A stretch of DNA of 41,421 nt, taken from the NCBI GenBank assembly GCA_002392275.1, contig DGGQ01000055.1, positions 1 to 41,421 on the forward strand, in the 5' to 3' direction. The stretch is from Treponema sp. UBA3870. Lineage in GTDB: Bacteria; Spirochaetota; Spirochaetia; Treponematales; Treponemataceae. This document shows positions 16,587 through 24,746 of this stretch, piece after piece; position 1 is the stretch's first letter; the number at the start of each line of letters is the position of its first letter. Made by a program: the position numbers and the translations under genes. Under the pieces are notes generated by a model, which was not told where the DNA came from, ran no database searches, and was given only the letters and a program-made list of their open reading frames with translations.

Positions 16587-17408
16587 ATGGACGAAATCTG
16601 CGAAAATAACATAACGAATCTTTACCACTACACTGACTTCAACGCGATGCGTGGAATAATCACAAACGGGGAAATCTGGCTGTGGAATCTTCGGCGCATG
16701 AACGACAGTCAGGAGATGCAGTATTTTATAAACGAGCTGAAGATTGCTGTGAAAAAACAGATTGCCCCAGACGAATACGGACAGATGGAAAAAATGTTTA
16801 CAGAAAATCTCAAAGACTTTGACAGGCTCTCAAGCTATGCCTCCTGTTTCAGTGAATATGCGGACGACGCGGCACAGTGGTCACGATATGCAAAGGGCGG
16901 GCTGGGTGTCTGCATTTCGTTCAACAAAAATCTGCTGGCAAAAATTGGAGATGCGGGACATGCCCCATTGTGCAGAGTGAGCTATTCCAAAAACTGCGAC
17001 AAACTGGAAATCGTTCAGGAGATTGCGTCCCTGATAAAAAATGGGACAAGCGAAAAAATTCGGGAAACATTCAACAGGCTTGTCACAAGCTCCCCACTTT
17101 TCAAACATCCATCGTTCATAAGCGAAAAAGAATGGCGGTTGGTATCGCTCCCATACAACGTAAACGAATATCTTGGCGAACCACATTTTTTTGTTGAGGA
17201 GACGAACATAAAAAAATACTACATCCTCAATCTACGGAAAGTCTGCGAATCACTGGACATACGCTACTCAGATCTTTTTGAGGAAATCTGCATTGGACCA
17301 CAGGCACGTGTGACATGCGAAGTTCTCTCCGATTATTTCACCGCAACCGGAATCAGCGAACTGTGTGGAAAAATAAAAATGTCGGAGTGCCCGCTGAAAA
17401 GATTCTAG
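16587..17408 (+). CDS. DUF2971 family protein
   Basis: A 273-aa soluble protein of unknown biochemical role. It has the DUF2971 hallmarks: NLYHYTDFNAMRGIITNGEIWLWNLRRMNDSQEM at the N-terminus, then SSYASCFSEYADDAAQWSRYAKGGLGVCISF, and FISEKEWRLVSLP, the conserved EKEWR-type motif. No signal peptide or membrane segment is visible. Members of this family are scattered in accessory regions, sometimes near defence genes, but nothing beside it here establishes that role. The ATG at 16587 is preferred because GGAGG (16578-16582) lies four bases before it; a longer reading from 16455 begins in low-complexity A-rich DNA. The next gene is convergent, 17 bp away. Confidence 0.85.
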   Translation: MDEICENNITNLYHYTDFNAMRGIITNGEIWLWNLRRMNDSQEMQYFINELKIAVKKQIAPDEYGQMEKMFTENLKDFDRLSSYASCFSEYADDAAQWSRYAKGGLGVCISFNKNLLAKIGDAGHAPLCRVSYSKNCDKLEIVQEIASLIKNGTSEKIRETFNRLVTSSPLFKHPSFISEKEWRLVSLPYNVNEYLGEPHFFVEETNIKKYYILNLRKVCESLDIRYSDLFEEICIGPQARVTCEVLSDYFTATGISELCGKIKMSECPLKRF

Positions 17409-17425
17409 GGAAATGCTGCCAGAAA

Positions 17426-17983
17426 CTATTTTCTATATTCCACGACAAAACTTTTTCGGTGGACAATTTCGTGGACGAGAATTTTTTCAAAACCGGCCTC
17501 ACGTCCAAGCACAATCAATTCAACCGGCTCAAATTTTTTGAATCCCCGTTCCGTATAGCTGCGGGAGTCCATCCATTCCCTTGTGTACACGGCATTGTAA
17601 AATACTGCACCATCCTTCATGCATCGGTGGATTTCTTTCAAGGCCCTCAATGTGTCGTCCCAAAAATAAATTGAGTTTACGGAAAAAATGGCATCAAAAA
17701 ATTCACTCTCAAATGGAAGTGTTGATGATTTGTCCTGCGAAAAATTTATTTTGCCGGCGATTCCAAAAATCTCTGGTGAAAATTTTTTGTCGAGAGTTTT
17801 TATCATAAAATCATTTTCGTAGCCTATGTCCAAAATCTTTTGGAAACTTTTTTCTCCAGCAAGCGAAATAATTTTTTCATACATCTTTTTATTCTGCCTG
17901 TTGATTTCCCTGCGACAAAAAAATCCAACCAGGCCATGAGGATTCACAAACTGTGAGCCAATGTACTCCGAAATCTTACCCAT
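17426..17983 (-). CDS. Class I methyltransferase-like protein with degenerate SAM site
   Basis: A 185-aa relative of UbiE/UbiG-type SAM-dependent methyltransferases. The fold elements are visible: FQKILDIGYENDFMIKTLDKKF (motif I region), LPFESEFFDAIFSVNSIYFWDD (motif II), LKEIHRCMKDGAVFYNAVY, and a C-terminal AGFEKILVHEIVHRKSFVVEY. Two things are wrong for an active enzyme. The glycine loop normally reads DIGCGNG, but here it is DIGYEND. The stretch that normally follows FGI, about 20 residues bearing the acidic ribose-binding residue, appears deleted: FGI runs straight into AGKINFSQ. The frame is intact. It may be a pseudoenzyme, or it may be decaying. The ATG at 17983 is used; the in-frame TTG at 17998 is less likely. 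Confidence 0.75.
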   Translation of the reverse strand: MGKISEYIGSQFVNPHGLVGFFCRREINRQNKKMYEKIISLAGEKSFQKILDIGYENDFMIKTLDKKFSPEIFGIAGKINFSQDKSSTLPFESEFFDAIFSVNSIYFWDDTLRALKEIHRCMKDGAVFYNAVYTREWMDSRSYTERGFKKFEPVELIVLGREAGFEKILVHEIVHRKSFVVEYRK

Positions 17984-18007
17984 AAACACACACCCCAAAA
18001 ATGTAGT

Positions 18008-18041
18008 AGGAACCTCTAAAAACTTAAGTTTTTTAGAGACG
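18008..18041. repeat. Dispersed hairpin repeat, copy B
   Basis: AGGAACCTCTAAAAACTT is followed directly by AAGTTTTTTAGAG, an almost perfect 12-bp stem. The right flank has GTATTTC at the same relative place as copy C (37683). It lies between the methyltransferase-like gene start and the DUF4153 gene end. Confidence 0.65.
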
Positions 18042-18101
18042 CTCTAGTATTTCTGCAATTCAGAACTCGCAACCTGTCTGATAAAAAATTACCAAGCAGG
18101 C

Positions 18102-19775
18102 CTATTTTATTAAAACATATCCATAAACATATCGGTCAACATAAGTGCCGCTTTCACCATCATGTAAAATCAAAAGCCTTGTCAAAACCAGCCTGGTATC
18201 TTCATCAATGTCAATAAAAATCGGCTCATCAAGATGAGTCGTAACATCATTGAATGGCCGCTCCAGATATTCACTCATATCGTCAACAATATATGAACCT
18301 CTATTTCCATTCACAGACTCCGTATGCACTATGAGTTTTGGATTTTTCCCCATTGTCAATTCGGAGGATGAAATCTTTTTCAATGTTCTGTAAGATGAAA
18401 CATCAAGGTTAAGCTTCTCTGTTTCAAAAATAAAATCACATCCAAAGTCATACAAATCATCTTCCTTGTACCAACGGTTCTCAAATCCATAGCTGCTTTC
18501 AAAGTTTTCCTTGTACCACGGAATGCTTTTTCCATCCACAATATGTCCGTCAATGTCGCGGATTTGATTTTTCTCTTTTGCACTGAAAACATTTGCGGCG
18601 TTATTTGTCACAAGTTTGCCATTTTCAAAAAGGCTCTTGCCTTCATAAATCTTTTCAATCTGCCGTCTCATGCTTTGATTGCAAAAATCAATCACATTTA
18701 TTTTTGGAATGCAAATCAAAATTGAAATCAATGAGACAAGCGGAAAAATAATTTTTGCGACACGAAAATTTTTGTGCGAAATATTTTTCACAATGGCAAG
18801 AACAAGAAAAACAGATGAAACAAAAATATAGACAATGCTGAAATATCTTGGCGGAGTAAATCCATACGCGGAAACACGAATCACAAATCCAAAAATCTGG
18901 AAGCCCACGAGCGGAAACAAAAGAAATGCCCCAAGCCTGTAAAATATTTTTGTCAAAGAATTTTTATACGGCTCCAGAGAAAAATAAAGGACCATATAAA
19001 CTGCGGTCGCGATGCTCACAAACGGATTTATCATTCCGCTTGGCATTGTGCGGGTAAAAATAGATTTCAAAAAATAAACGTAAAGAACCAAAAGATAGAC
19101 AAAGAACAATGGAAGAATCGCATAATTGAAAATCACCTTGAATGCTTTTGATATTGTAATCTCCTCATACTTTTTTGTCGAAAACGAAACTGCCGCACCA
19201 ACAAAAACCATGAACAGAGAAAAAATCCAGAACATCTCCAGAAGAATTTCGTAATTTAAAATATCCATGCTCATAATCAGAGTGTTGACCGCAAAAAGTA
19301 TCAGGCTGAATGAACCGCCAACACAGAGACAGAGAACAAGCGCAACAAATCCGCTCGCAATTATGTTCGGAATATTTTTTTCCTTCGCCTCGATTTCCAG
19401 AAAATACAGAATCCCAAAAAACATAGCCACCACGCAGAGACAGTAGGCCATTGAAAAATAGTCGTCATTGTACATGCGGCATAAAAAATAGAACGGGGCG
19501 GAAAGCAAAATTGGAATGACATTGACCCATACCCTTGCGGATTTTGAATGTGAGTTTTCAATGGGAAATATTTTTTCAAACGCAAGTCTGAGCAGAACGG
19601 ATGCGACAATCATAAATGAGAAATCAAGAACAAGGGGCAGAAATATTTTATCAAAGCCGGGATTAAAAATATTTAGCGTCAAAAAAAATGCGGCGAGAAA
19701 ACAAAGCATGTACATTCCGGCAAAACGCCCGAAAGAATTTTTCAGAATCGCAAAAAGATTTTTAATTTTTCCCAT
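18102..19775 (-). CDS. DUF4153 family integral membrane protein
   Basis: A 557-aa polytopic membrane protein of unknown function. About ten to eleven hydrophobic helices occupy residues 15-380. The family signature is the stretch LVLYVYFLKSIFTRTMPSGMINPFVSIATAVYMVLYFSLEPY. The remaining 180 residues form a hydrophilic C-terminal domain. AGGGAG lies six bases before the ATG, and the start is only ten bases after the iorB stop on the same strand, so it is probably the last gene of the iorA-iorB transcript. Nothing in the sequence ties it functionally to indolepyruvate oxidation. Confidence 0.82.
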   Translation of the reverse strand: MGKIKNLFAILKNSFGRFAGMYMLCFLAAFFLTLNIFNPGFDKIFLPLVLDFSFMIVASVLLRLAFEKIFPIENSHSKSARVWVNVIPILLSAPFYFLCRMYNDDYFSMAYCLCVVAMFFGILYFLEIEAKEKNIPNIIASGFVALVLCLCVGGSFSLILFAVNTLIMSMDILNYEILLEMFWIFSLFMVFVGAAVSFSTKKYEEITISKAFKVIFNYAILPLFFVYLLVLYVYFLKSIFTRTMPSGMINPFVSIATAVYMVLYFSLEPYKNSLTKIFYRLGAFLLFPLVGFQIFGFVIRVSAYGFTPPRYFSIVYIFVSSVFLVLAIVKNISHKNFRVAKIIFPLVSLISILICIPKINVIDFCNQSMRRQIEKIYEGKSLFENGKLVTNNAANVFSAKEKNQIRDIDGHIVDGKSIPWYKENFESSYGFENRWYKEDDLYDFGCDFIFETEKLNLDVSSYRTLKKISSSELTMGKNPKLIVHTESVNGNRGSYIVDDMSEYLERPFNDVTTHLDEPIFIDIDEDTRLVLTRLLILHDGESGTYVDRYVYGYVLIK

Positions 19776-19785
19776 ATTGCACTCC

Positions 19786-20364
19786 CTATAGCGAAACTTT
19801 CTCGCCCTCGTTCACGGCATTCACATTCAGTTCATAAAAATCAGGCTTGACCAAAGTTTTTATTGCACAAAGTATTTCATCTTTGGAAATGAGTCCCATC
19901 TTTGTGGCCGCGCCAAGAAGAACCATGTTCACAACCTTTGGACTTCCAATCCGCCGGGCAATCTGGTCCGCATCAAGGGCGACGACTTTTGCTCCAGATT
20001 TTTTTAAGTGAGAAAGCATTTCATCCGCAGCAAAAATTTTTCCAGTGAGACTTGCGGTGGTCGGCTGGACAATTTTTGTGTTCACAACTACCGTCCCATT
20101 TTTTTTCAGGAAATCAATATTTCTGACAGCCTCGGATGCCTCGAATGCGATAATCAAATCTGCCTGTCCATTTGGAATCAATGGCGAAAAAACTTCGTCA
20201 CCAATTCTGACATGGCTTGTTACGGAACCACCTCGCTGTGCCATCCCAATTGTCTCCGCCGAAACAACTTTCTGTCCGGTGGACACCGCCGCCTGTGAAA
20301 TAACTTTAGCCGCAAGAACGGTTCCCTGACCGCCGACTCCACAAATCAAAATATTTTTTGCCAT
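19786..20364 (-). CDS. iorB: Indolepyruvate:ferredoxin oxidoreductase beta subunit
   Basis: The small subunit (192 aa) of the enzyme that oxidatively decarboxylates aryl pyruvates, such as indolepyruvate from tryptophan transamination, to aryl acetyl-CoA with reduction of ferredoxin. It is a pyruvate-ferredoxin oxidoreductase gamma-type domain. NILICGVGGQGTVLAAKVISQAA begins the fold, and ETIGMAQRGGSVTSHVRIG is the family signature. AAGGA lies nine bases before the ATG at 20364; the upstream in-frame ATG overlaps the iorA stop and has no ribosome site. The gene follows iorA after ten bases. Confidence 0.95.
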   Translation of the reverse strand: MAKNILICGVGGQGTVLAAKVISQAAVSTGQKVVSAETIGMAQRGGSVTSHVRIGDEVFSPLIPNGQADLIIAFEASEAVRNIDFLKKNGTVVVNTKIVQPTTASLTGKIFAADEMLSHLKKSGAKVVALDADQIARRIGSPKVVNMVLLGAATKMGLISKDEILCAIKTLVKPDFYELNVNAVNEGEKVSL

Positions 20365-20374
20365 AACATTTTCC

Positions 20375-22234
20375 TTAATCAATCGCGCCTACAGGGCAGA
20401 CTGTCTTACATAGTCCACATCCAGTGCAAAGAGCGGTGTCGATTTCAACAATCCGTTTTCCATGTGCATTTGTTTTAAATCCAAGACTCAACGCCGGACA
20501 ACCAAGCTCGTTAATGCACTTGCGACAGCCAATACATTTTTCTCCGTCAAGCGATTTTGCTCCGGGGAATCTGTAGCCAAGTTTTGATGCGACAGCAATA
20601 CATGGCGACTTGAAAATAATCGCGCTCACTCCATCGGAATCAGAAGCCTCCTTCACTGCCGCCACAGCTTTTTCAAAATCAAACGGATCCACCTCGATAA
20701 TCGGGGAGACCCCTATCGCCGAAAGGATTTTTGGTATGCTGATTTTTTCAACCACCTCACCCATCATTGTCATTCCGGTTCCGGGATGCGGCTGGTGGCC
20801 TGTCATAGCCGTTGTCGAGTTGTCCAAAATGCACACCGTCTGCCGGCTCTGGTTATAGACAGCGTTGACGACACCGGTAATTCCGCTGGCAAAAAAAGTT
20901 GAGTCACCAATAAAACTGAAGCACCGCCTGTCATTTTCGTTGTGATAAAATCCCTGTGCCATCGTGATGTCCGCACCCATGCAAAGGCAGGTATCCGTCA
21001 TGTCCAGAGGCTTCGCGTTTCCCAAAGTGTAGCAGCCAATGTCGCCACAGTACACTGTCTTTTGTCCTTTCATCGCCTGCTTGACCGCATAGAACGCACC
21101 CCTGTGTGGACATCCCGCGCACAAAACTGGGGGCCTGACAGGAAGCTCCGGTTTTTCACCAGCGACCAATGGAGCCAAATCAATACCCGCATGTTTCGCC
21201 AAAATATTTTTTACAATCTCAACGGAAAGCTCCCCAGCCTCGGGAACGGTTCCATCAGTTTTTCCATGGACGGCGCAGGTCAGATTTTTTCTTCCGCAAA
21301 GATAGACAAGATTGCGCTCAATGACAGGGTCCAACTCCTCAAATACAATCGCCTCGCTCTTATTTTTTATTGCATCCTCGGCAAGCGGATAGGGGAACGG
21401 ATACGGTGTCCCGATTTTCAGGACAATTGAATCAGAAAGAATCTTGTTTCCGGGAAATTCTCTCCGAAGATTTTCAAGTGCCTCCATCATATAGCAATAT
21501 GAAATCCCTCCGGCGACAAAAACAGTTCCGGTCCCATCGCCCTGCACAAGTTTTTTGTTCCATCTTGATTTTGAAAATTCCTCGGGCAGGATGTGCTCGT
21601 TTCTTTCAAAAATCTTTTTGTGGTTCATAAAAGACAGTCGCGGAAAAATCACCCAACGCTGCGAATCCTTCTCAAAAACTCCGGGAGCGCGGCAAGGACC
21701 AAGTGACGGAATCTCCATGCTCTCGTAGGCGTGGTCAACCCTTGTCGTTGGTCTAAGCAGAACCGGGGTATGGTATTTTTCGGAAAGCTCGAACGCATCC
21801 TGAATCATCTCGTAGGCCTCAATCGGTGTGGAAGGGTCGAAGCATGGCAGCTTTGAGAACTGCGCAAAATTTCTTGTGTCCTGCTCGGTCTGGCTTGAAA
21901 TTGGTCCCGGATCGTCCGCCGAAACAATAACCATCCCGCCCTCGACTCCGACATAGCCCAGGCACATCACCGGATCGCTCGCAACATTCAGTCCGACCTG
22001 CTTCATGGTAACAAGGGTCCTGCTTCCAGAATAGCTTGCCCCGGCAGCAATCTCCACGGCAGCCTTCTCGTTGACTGACCACTCCACATAGGTTCCCGTC
22101 TGCTTTCTGTATTTTGAAATGAACTCAATAATCTCGCTGGACGGTGTTCCAGGGTAGCCCGCAACCAGATTGACTCCAGCCTTCAACGCACCAAGCGCAA
22201 TCGCCTGGTTTCCCATAATCATCTGTCTTGTCAT
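20375..22234 (-). CDS. iorA: Indolepyruvate:ferredoxin oxidoreductase alpha subunit
   Basis: The large catalytic subunit, 619 aa, normal for the family. The N-terminal pyrimidine-binding domain starts MGNQAIALGALKAGVNLVAGYPGTPSSEII. The thiamine-pyrophosphate domain carries GDIGCYTLG, FIGDSTFFASGITG and LDNSTTAMTGHQPHPGTG. Two 4Fe-4S clusters lie at the C-terminus: CIGCRKCINELGCPAL and CTGCGLCKTVCP. It couples aromatic amino-acid fermentation to low-potential ferredoxin in anaerobes. Together with the trp operon it means the cell may both make and oxidise tryptophan-derived compounds, or may run the reaction in reverse from aryl acetates. The -10 box is ten bases before the ATG, so the leader is only a few nucleotides. 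Confidence 0.96.
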   Translation of the reverse strand: MTRQMIMGNQAIALGALKAGVNLVAGYPGTPSSEIIEFISKYRKQTGTYVEWSVNEKAAVEIAAGASYSGSRTLVTMKQVGLNVASDPVMCLGYVGVEGGMVIVSADDPGPISSQTEQDTRNFAQFSKLPCFDPSTPIEAYEMIQDAFELSEKYHTPVLLRPTTRVDHAYESMEIPSLGPCRAPGVFEKDSQRWVIFPRLSFMNHKKIFERNEHILPEEFSKSRWNKKLVQGDGTGTVFVAGGISYCYMMEALENLRREFPGNKILSDSIVLKIGTPYPFPYPLAEDAIKNKSEAIVFEELDPVIERNLVYLCGRKNLTCAVHGKTDGTVPEAGELSVEIVKNILAKHAGIDLAPLVAGEKPELPVRPPVLCAGCPHRGAFYAVKQAMKGQKTVYCGDIGCYTLGNAKPLDMTDTCLCMGADITMAQGFYHNENDRRCFSFIGDSTFFASGITGVVNAVYNQSRQTVCILDNSTTAMTGHQPHPGTGMTMMGEVVEKISIPKILSAIGVSPIIEVDPFDFEKAVAAVKEASDSDGVSAIIFKSPCIAVASKLGYRFPGAKSLDGEKCIGCRKCINELGCPALSLGFKTNAHGKRIVEIDTALCTGCGLCKTVCPVGAID

Positions 22235-22243
22235 ATCTCTTCT

Positions 22244-22273
22244 ATTATAATACTTTTTTCACAGTTTTATCAA
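22244..22273 (-). promoter_or_regulatory. Promoter of iorA-iorB
   Basis: On the minus strand TTGATA (22273-22268), an 18-bp spacer and TATAAT (22249-22244). The last base of the -10 box is ten bases from the iorA ATG, so the predicted leader is about 3 nt and the AGAAGAG sequence between them is only partly transcribed. Confidence 0.75.
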
Positions 22274-22388
22274 ATGTCCCGCCGCTACTCCGGATTACAA
22301 ATATGGACTTCCCTATGTCTTTATTTTGCGTTACTCTAAATCACATGGCTTCAAGATAAAATATGTTTTTACAATTTTTTCAAAACTG

Positions 22389-22627
22389 ATTATGGAAGAC
22401 AAGTGCCAAAAACAAGAGATGGAAAGTCCAAAAAGGTTTGAGCAAGCACTGCAATGGAGGCAGGGTTCGTGGCAAAGAAGCATTTGTGCGGTGCGACCGA
22501 AGGGAGTCAGATACCTATTCCCGCACACCATGCTGATTGACGCGGTTCCTGTCGGGAATGGAAGTGCTTGCTCGTTTAGAATGAGTCTTTCTAAGTTTAT
22601 TTTTGATTTGCACTTGTCTTCCACAAT
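22389..22627. repeat. 239-nt near-palindromic element (MITE-like or structured RNA)
   Basis: The whole segment folds back on itself. The outer arms are ATTATGGAAGACAAGTGC (22389-22406) and its 17/18 complement at 22610-22627. The inner arms are perfect: GAGCAAGCACT (22440-22450) with AGTGCTTGCTC (22563-22573), and TGTGCGG (22485-22491) with CCGCACA (22521-22527). Between them the two halves also align imperfectly. It contains no credible ORF; the short open frames on both strands start with the same arm sequence and match no family. No target-site duplication was obvious. It fills most of the gap between iorA and the radical SAM gene. Confidence 0.75.
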
Positions 22628-22641
22628 TTAAAGCTGTATTC

Positions 22642-22670
22642 TTTTCATGTTTTTCCAAAATCAGTATAAT
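22642..22670 (+). promoter_or_regulatory. Promoter of the radical SAM gene, implying a leaderless mRNA
   Basis: TTTTCA at 22642-22647 (weak), a 17-bp spacer and TATAAT at 22665-22670. The ATG at 22677 is seven bases after the last base of the -10 box, where initiation is expected. Confidence 0.6.
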
Positions 22671-22676
22671 TGTGGC

Positions 22677-23612
22677 ATGTTCAATCCAGATGAAATAATT
22701 TTTGCCGCTACGAGTTTGTGCAATCTCCATTGTCCGCACTGCTTTGTGGATAGAAAACCATGCAGCCTCAAAACTGTGGACGCGATTACATTTTTAAAAT
22801 CCGAGCGTGAGTCCCAGGTCTCTTCGATTGAGAAAATCGGTTTTTCCGGCGGGGAACCATTTTTGTCGATGGATTTTTTGTGCGGCGTAATCAAATATGC
22901 GGTGGGGGAATCCTTTTTGTTCGACAGGATTATGACAAACGGAGACTGGTGGAAATCGAACGAAGAGCTGCGGATGGATTTGCAAAAAATTTATGAGGCG
23001 GGCTACGACGGAAAAATTGGCTTGAGCTACGACGCTTTTCATGGACAGGATGAGGAGCGAGTCGCAACTTTCATTCGGACGGTGTGGGAGATTTTTGGGG
23101 ATGGGTCCATTGAAATCCAGAGTGTCGCGGGTGCGGGGGATGTTTGTGAAAAACTGAAGTCGCTTGCGTCGGCTCTGAATCTTGGCTATGAGGAAAACAT
23201 TTCAAAATCCGGGCGCGGGATTGCGCTTCTTTCTGACGGCGAACACCATCTTGGCGCGAGCATACAGACCGAATCCTACCAATCAACGGACAGCCGGGCA
23301 TTTAAAAGTAAAAAATGGTTCAGGGAAGATTTTTGTGAGGGACCGGGGCAGGTTCTTTTTGTTCATCCGACCGGGGACATCGCGCCCTGCTGTGGATTTG
23401 CGAATGAAAATCCGGAACTTTTTGTCGGGAAAATTACAGACAGTTTTGATGCGGTGATGGAAAGTGCCGCAAAAAATCGGATGGTGAAAATCTGCTATGG
23501 GGAGGGGCTTTCACGTCAGATTAAAATCCTCAAAAAACAAAAAAAAATCCCAGCCGGAAAAACGGATGACGCATGCACGTTCTGCGACTGGGTTTGCAGG
23601 AATTGTTTTTAA
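22677..23612 (+). CDS. Radical SAM protein with SPASM-like cysteines
   Basis: A 311-aa radical S-adenosylmethionine enzyme of unknown substrate. The cluster motif is CNLHCPHC near residue 15 (CxxxCxxC), followed by GFSGGEPFLS, the usual SAM-binding GGEP. Further cysteines occur in FVHPTGDIAPCCGFA and in the C-terminal CTFCDWVCRNC, and could hold an auxiliary cluster as in SPASM or twitch domains. No precursor peptide, transporter or partner enzyme lies beside it, so a peptide-modification role cannot be claimed. The start at 22677 fits the family N-terminus and the predicted transcription start. An upstream ATG at 22647 has no ribosome site and would place part of the promoter inside the gene. 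Confidence 0.85.
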   Translation: MFNPDEIIFAATSLCNLHCPHCFVDRKPCSLKTVDAITFLKSERESQVSSIEKIGFSGGEPFLSMDFLCGVIKYAVGESFLFDRIMTNGDWWKSNEELRMDLQKIYEAGYDGKIGLSYDAFHGQDEERVATFIRTVWEIFGDGSIEIQSVAGAGDVCEKLKSLASALNLGYEENISKSGRGIALLSDGEHHLGASIQTESYQSTDSRAFKSKKWFREDFCEGPGQVLFVHPTGDIAPCCGFANENPELFVGKITDSFDAVMESAAKNRMVKICYGEGLSRQIKILKKQKKIPAGKTDDACTFCDWVCRNCF

Positions 23613-23615
23613 TTT

Positions 23616-24746
23616 TCAGCGCACAGTCTTCAGGTTCTCCCTTGCACCGTAACGACAGATTGCTTCGTCAAAAAGTTTGTCGAGCAGTGCAGTAAATCCA
23701 AGCCCCTCGCTTTCGCACATTTTCGGGAACATGCTTATGCTTGTGAATCCCGGGATTGTGTTGATTTCGTTCAGGTAGATTTTGCCGGTATTTTTGTCGA
23801 TGAAAAAATCAACACGCGAAAGTCCTGATGCGTCAACAGTTTTGTACGCTTTTTTTGCGGTCTCGCGAATGTACTCCAGTTTTTCATCATCAAGAAGTGC
23901 CGGAATCTTGAGCTCGGCTCCGTCTGGATCGTTGTATTTTGCGTCGTAGTCATAGAATGTGTGCGTCGGAATAATCTCCCCGGGACCATAGGCCTTTAGG
24001 AGTGTTGACGGTTTGTCGAAGTCCGCGGTGACACTGTTTCCTGTTACCGAACATTCAATTTCACGCGCGTCAATTGCCTTTTCGATAAGAACCTTGTTGT
24101 CCCACAGAAATGCATCCATAAGCGCGACCGAAAGTTCCTTTGCGTTGTTTGCCTTCGAAGCCCCATCGCTTGAGCCTGCGGAACATGGTTTTACAAAAAG
24201 TGGAAAGCCCAGAGTGTTGATTGCGGAATCCACCAGACTGTCGTAGCGTTTACCGTCATTTATGTCAGCACGTGTCAGGCAGATGTATGGAACGACAGGA
24301 AGCCCCGCATGTTCCCAAAGGATTTTTGTCTGGATTTTGTCCATGGTTGCGGCAGAAGAAAAGACACCGCATCCAACGTAGGGAACCATCGCCATTTCAA
24401 GAAGTCCCTGGACAGTTCCGTCCTCTCCGTTTGTTCCATGGAGAACCGGGAAAACAACATCCGCCGGAATGGGTTTTCCGTCTGCGATGAACGCGCCCTC
24501 CGATTTTCCACCGGGGACTACCGATACAATATTTTTGGGATTCGCATTTATCTCCAGTTTCGCGTCTGGATTTTTTTTCAGATTCTCCAGTGCGGAATCA
24601 TCCTGAAGATACCATTTCCCGTCTCGGTCAACCGAAATCAATTTTACGCTGTGGTTTGCGCCAACCATTCTTGCAACAGCGGAGCAGCTGATTATTGAAA
24701 TGTCATGCTCGCCTGAGCGTCCGCCGTATAAAAGAACTACATTCAT
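23616..24746 (-). CDS. ddl: D-alanine--D-alanine ligase
   Basis: Makes D-Ala-D-Ala for the peptidoglycan stem peptide. The 376-aa chain has the ATP-grasp layout: YGGRSGEHDISIIS at the N-terminus, VLHGTNGEDGTVQGLLE, PLFVKPCSAGSSDG, and NEINTIPGFTSISMFPKM with the Mg-binding Asn. The loop FYDYDAKY retains the Tyr associated with D-Ala rather than D-lactate acceptors, so a vancomycin-resistance variant is not indicated. Its ATG overlaps the murE stop by ATGA, meaning translational coupling. It is convergent with the radical SAM gene with a 3-bp gap and no visible terminator. Confidence 0.96.
   Translation of the reverse strand: MNVVLLYGGRSGEHDISIISCSAVARMVGANHSVKLISVDRDGKWYLQDDSALENLKKNPDAKLEINANPKNIVSVVPGGKSEGAFIADGKPIPADVVFPVLHGTNGEDGTVQGLLEMAMVPYVGCGVFSSAATMDKIQTKILWEHAGLPVVPYICLTRADINDGKRYDSLVDSAINTLGFPLFVKPCSAGSSDGASKANNAKELSVALMDAFLWDNKVLIEKAIDAREIECSVTGNSVTADFDKPSTLLKAYGPGEIIPTHTFYDYDAKYNDPDGAELKIPALLDDEKLEYIRETAKKAYKTVDASGLSRVDFFIDKNTGKIYLNEINTIPGFTSISMFPKMCESEGLGFTALLDKLFDEAICRYGARENLKTVR

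Noticed and set aside
22389..22627. Retron ncRNA or group II intron
   Set aside because: The nested repeats recall a retron, but no reverse transcriptase or intron domain sequence is present nearby.
22326..22631. Small proteins of about 100 aa on both strands
   Set aside because: Both derive from the long palindrome, beginning with the same arm sequence, and neither resembles a protein family.
22677..23612. RiPP biosynthetic cluster around the radical SAM gene
   Set aside because: No precursor peptide ORF, protease or transporter was found on either side.
23616..24746. D-Ala-D-Lac (vancomycin resistance) ligase
   Set aside because: The FYDYDAKY loop keeps the Tyr typical of D-Ala-D-Ala ligases and no van-type neighbours are present.
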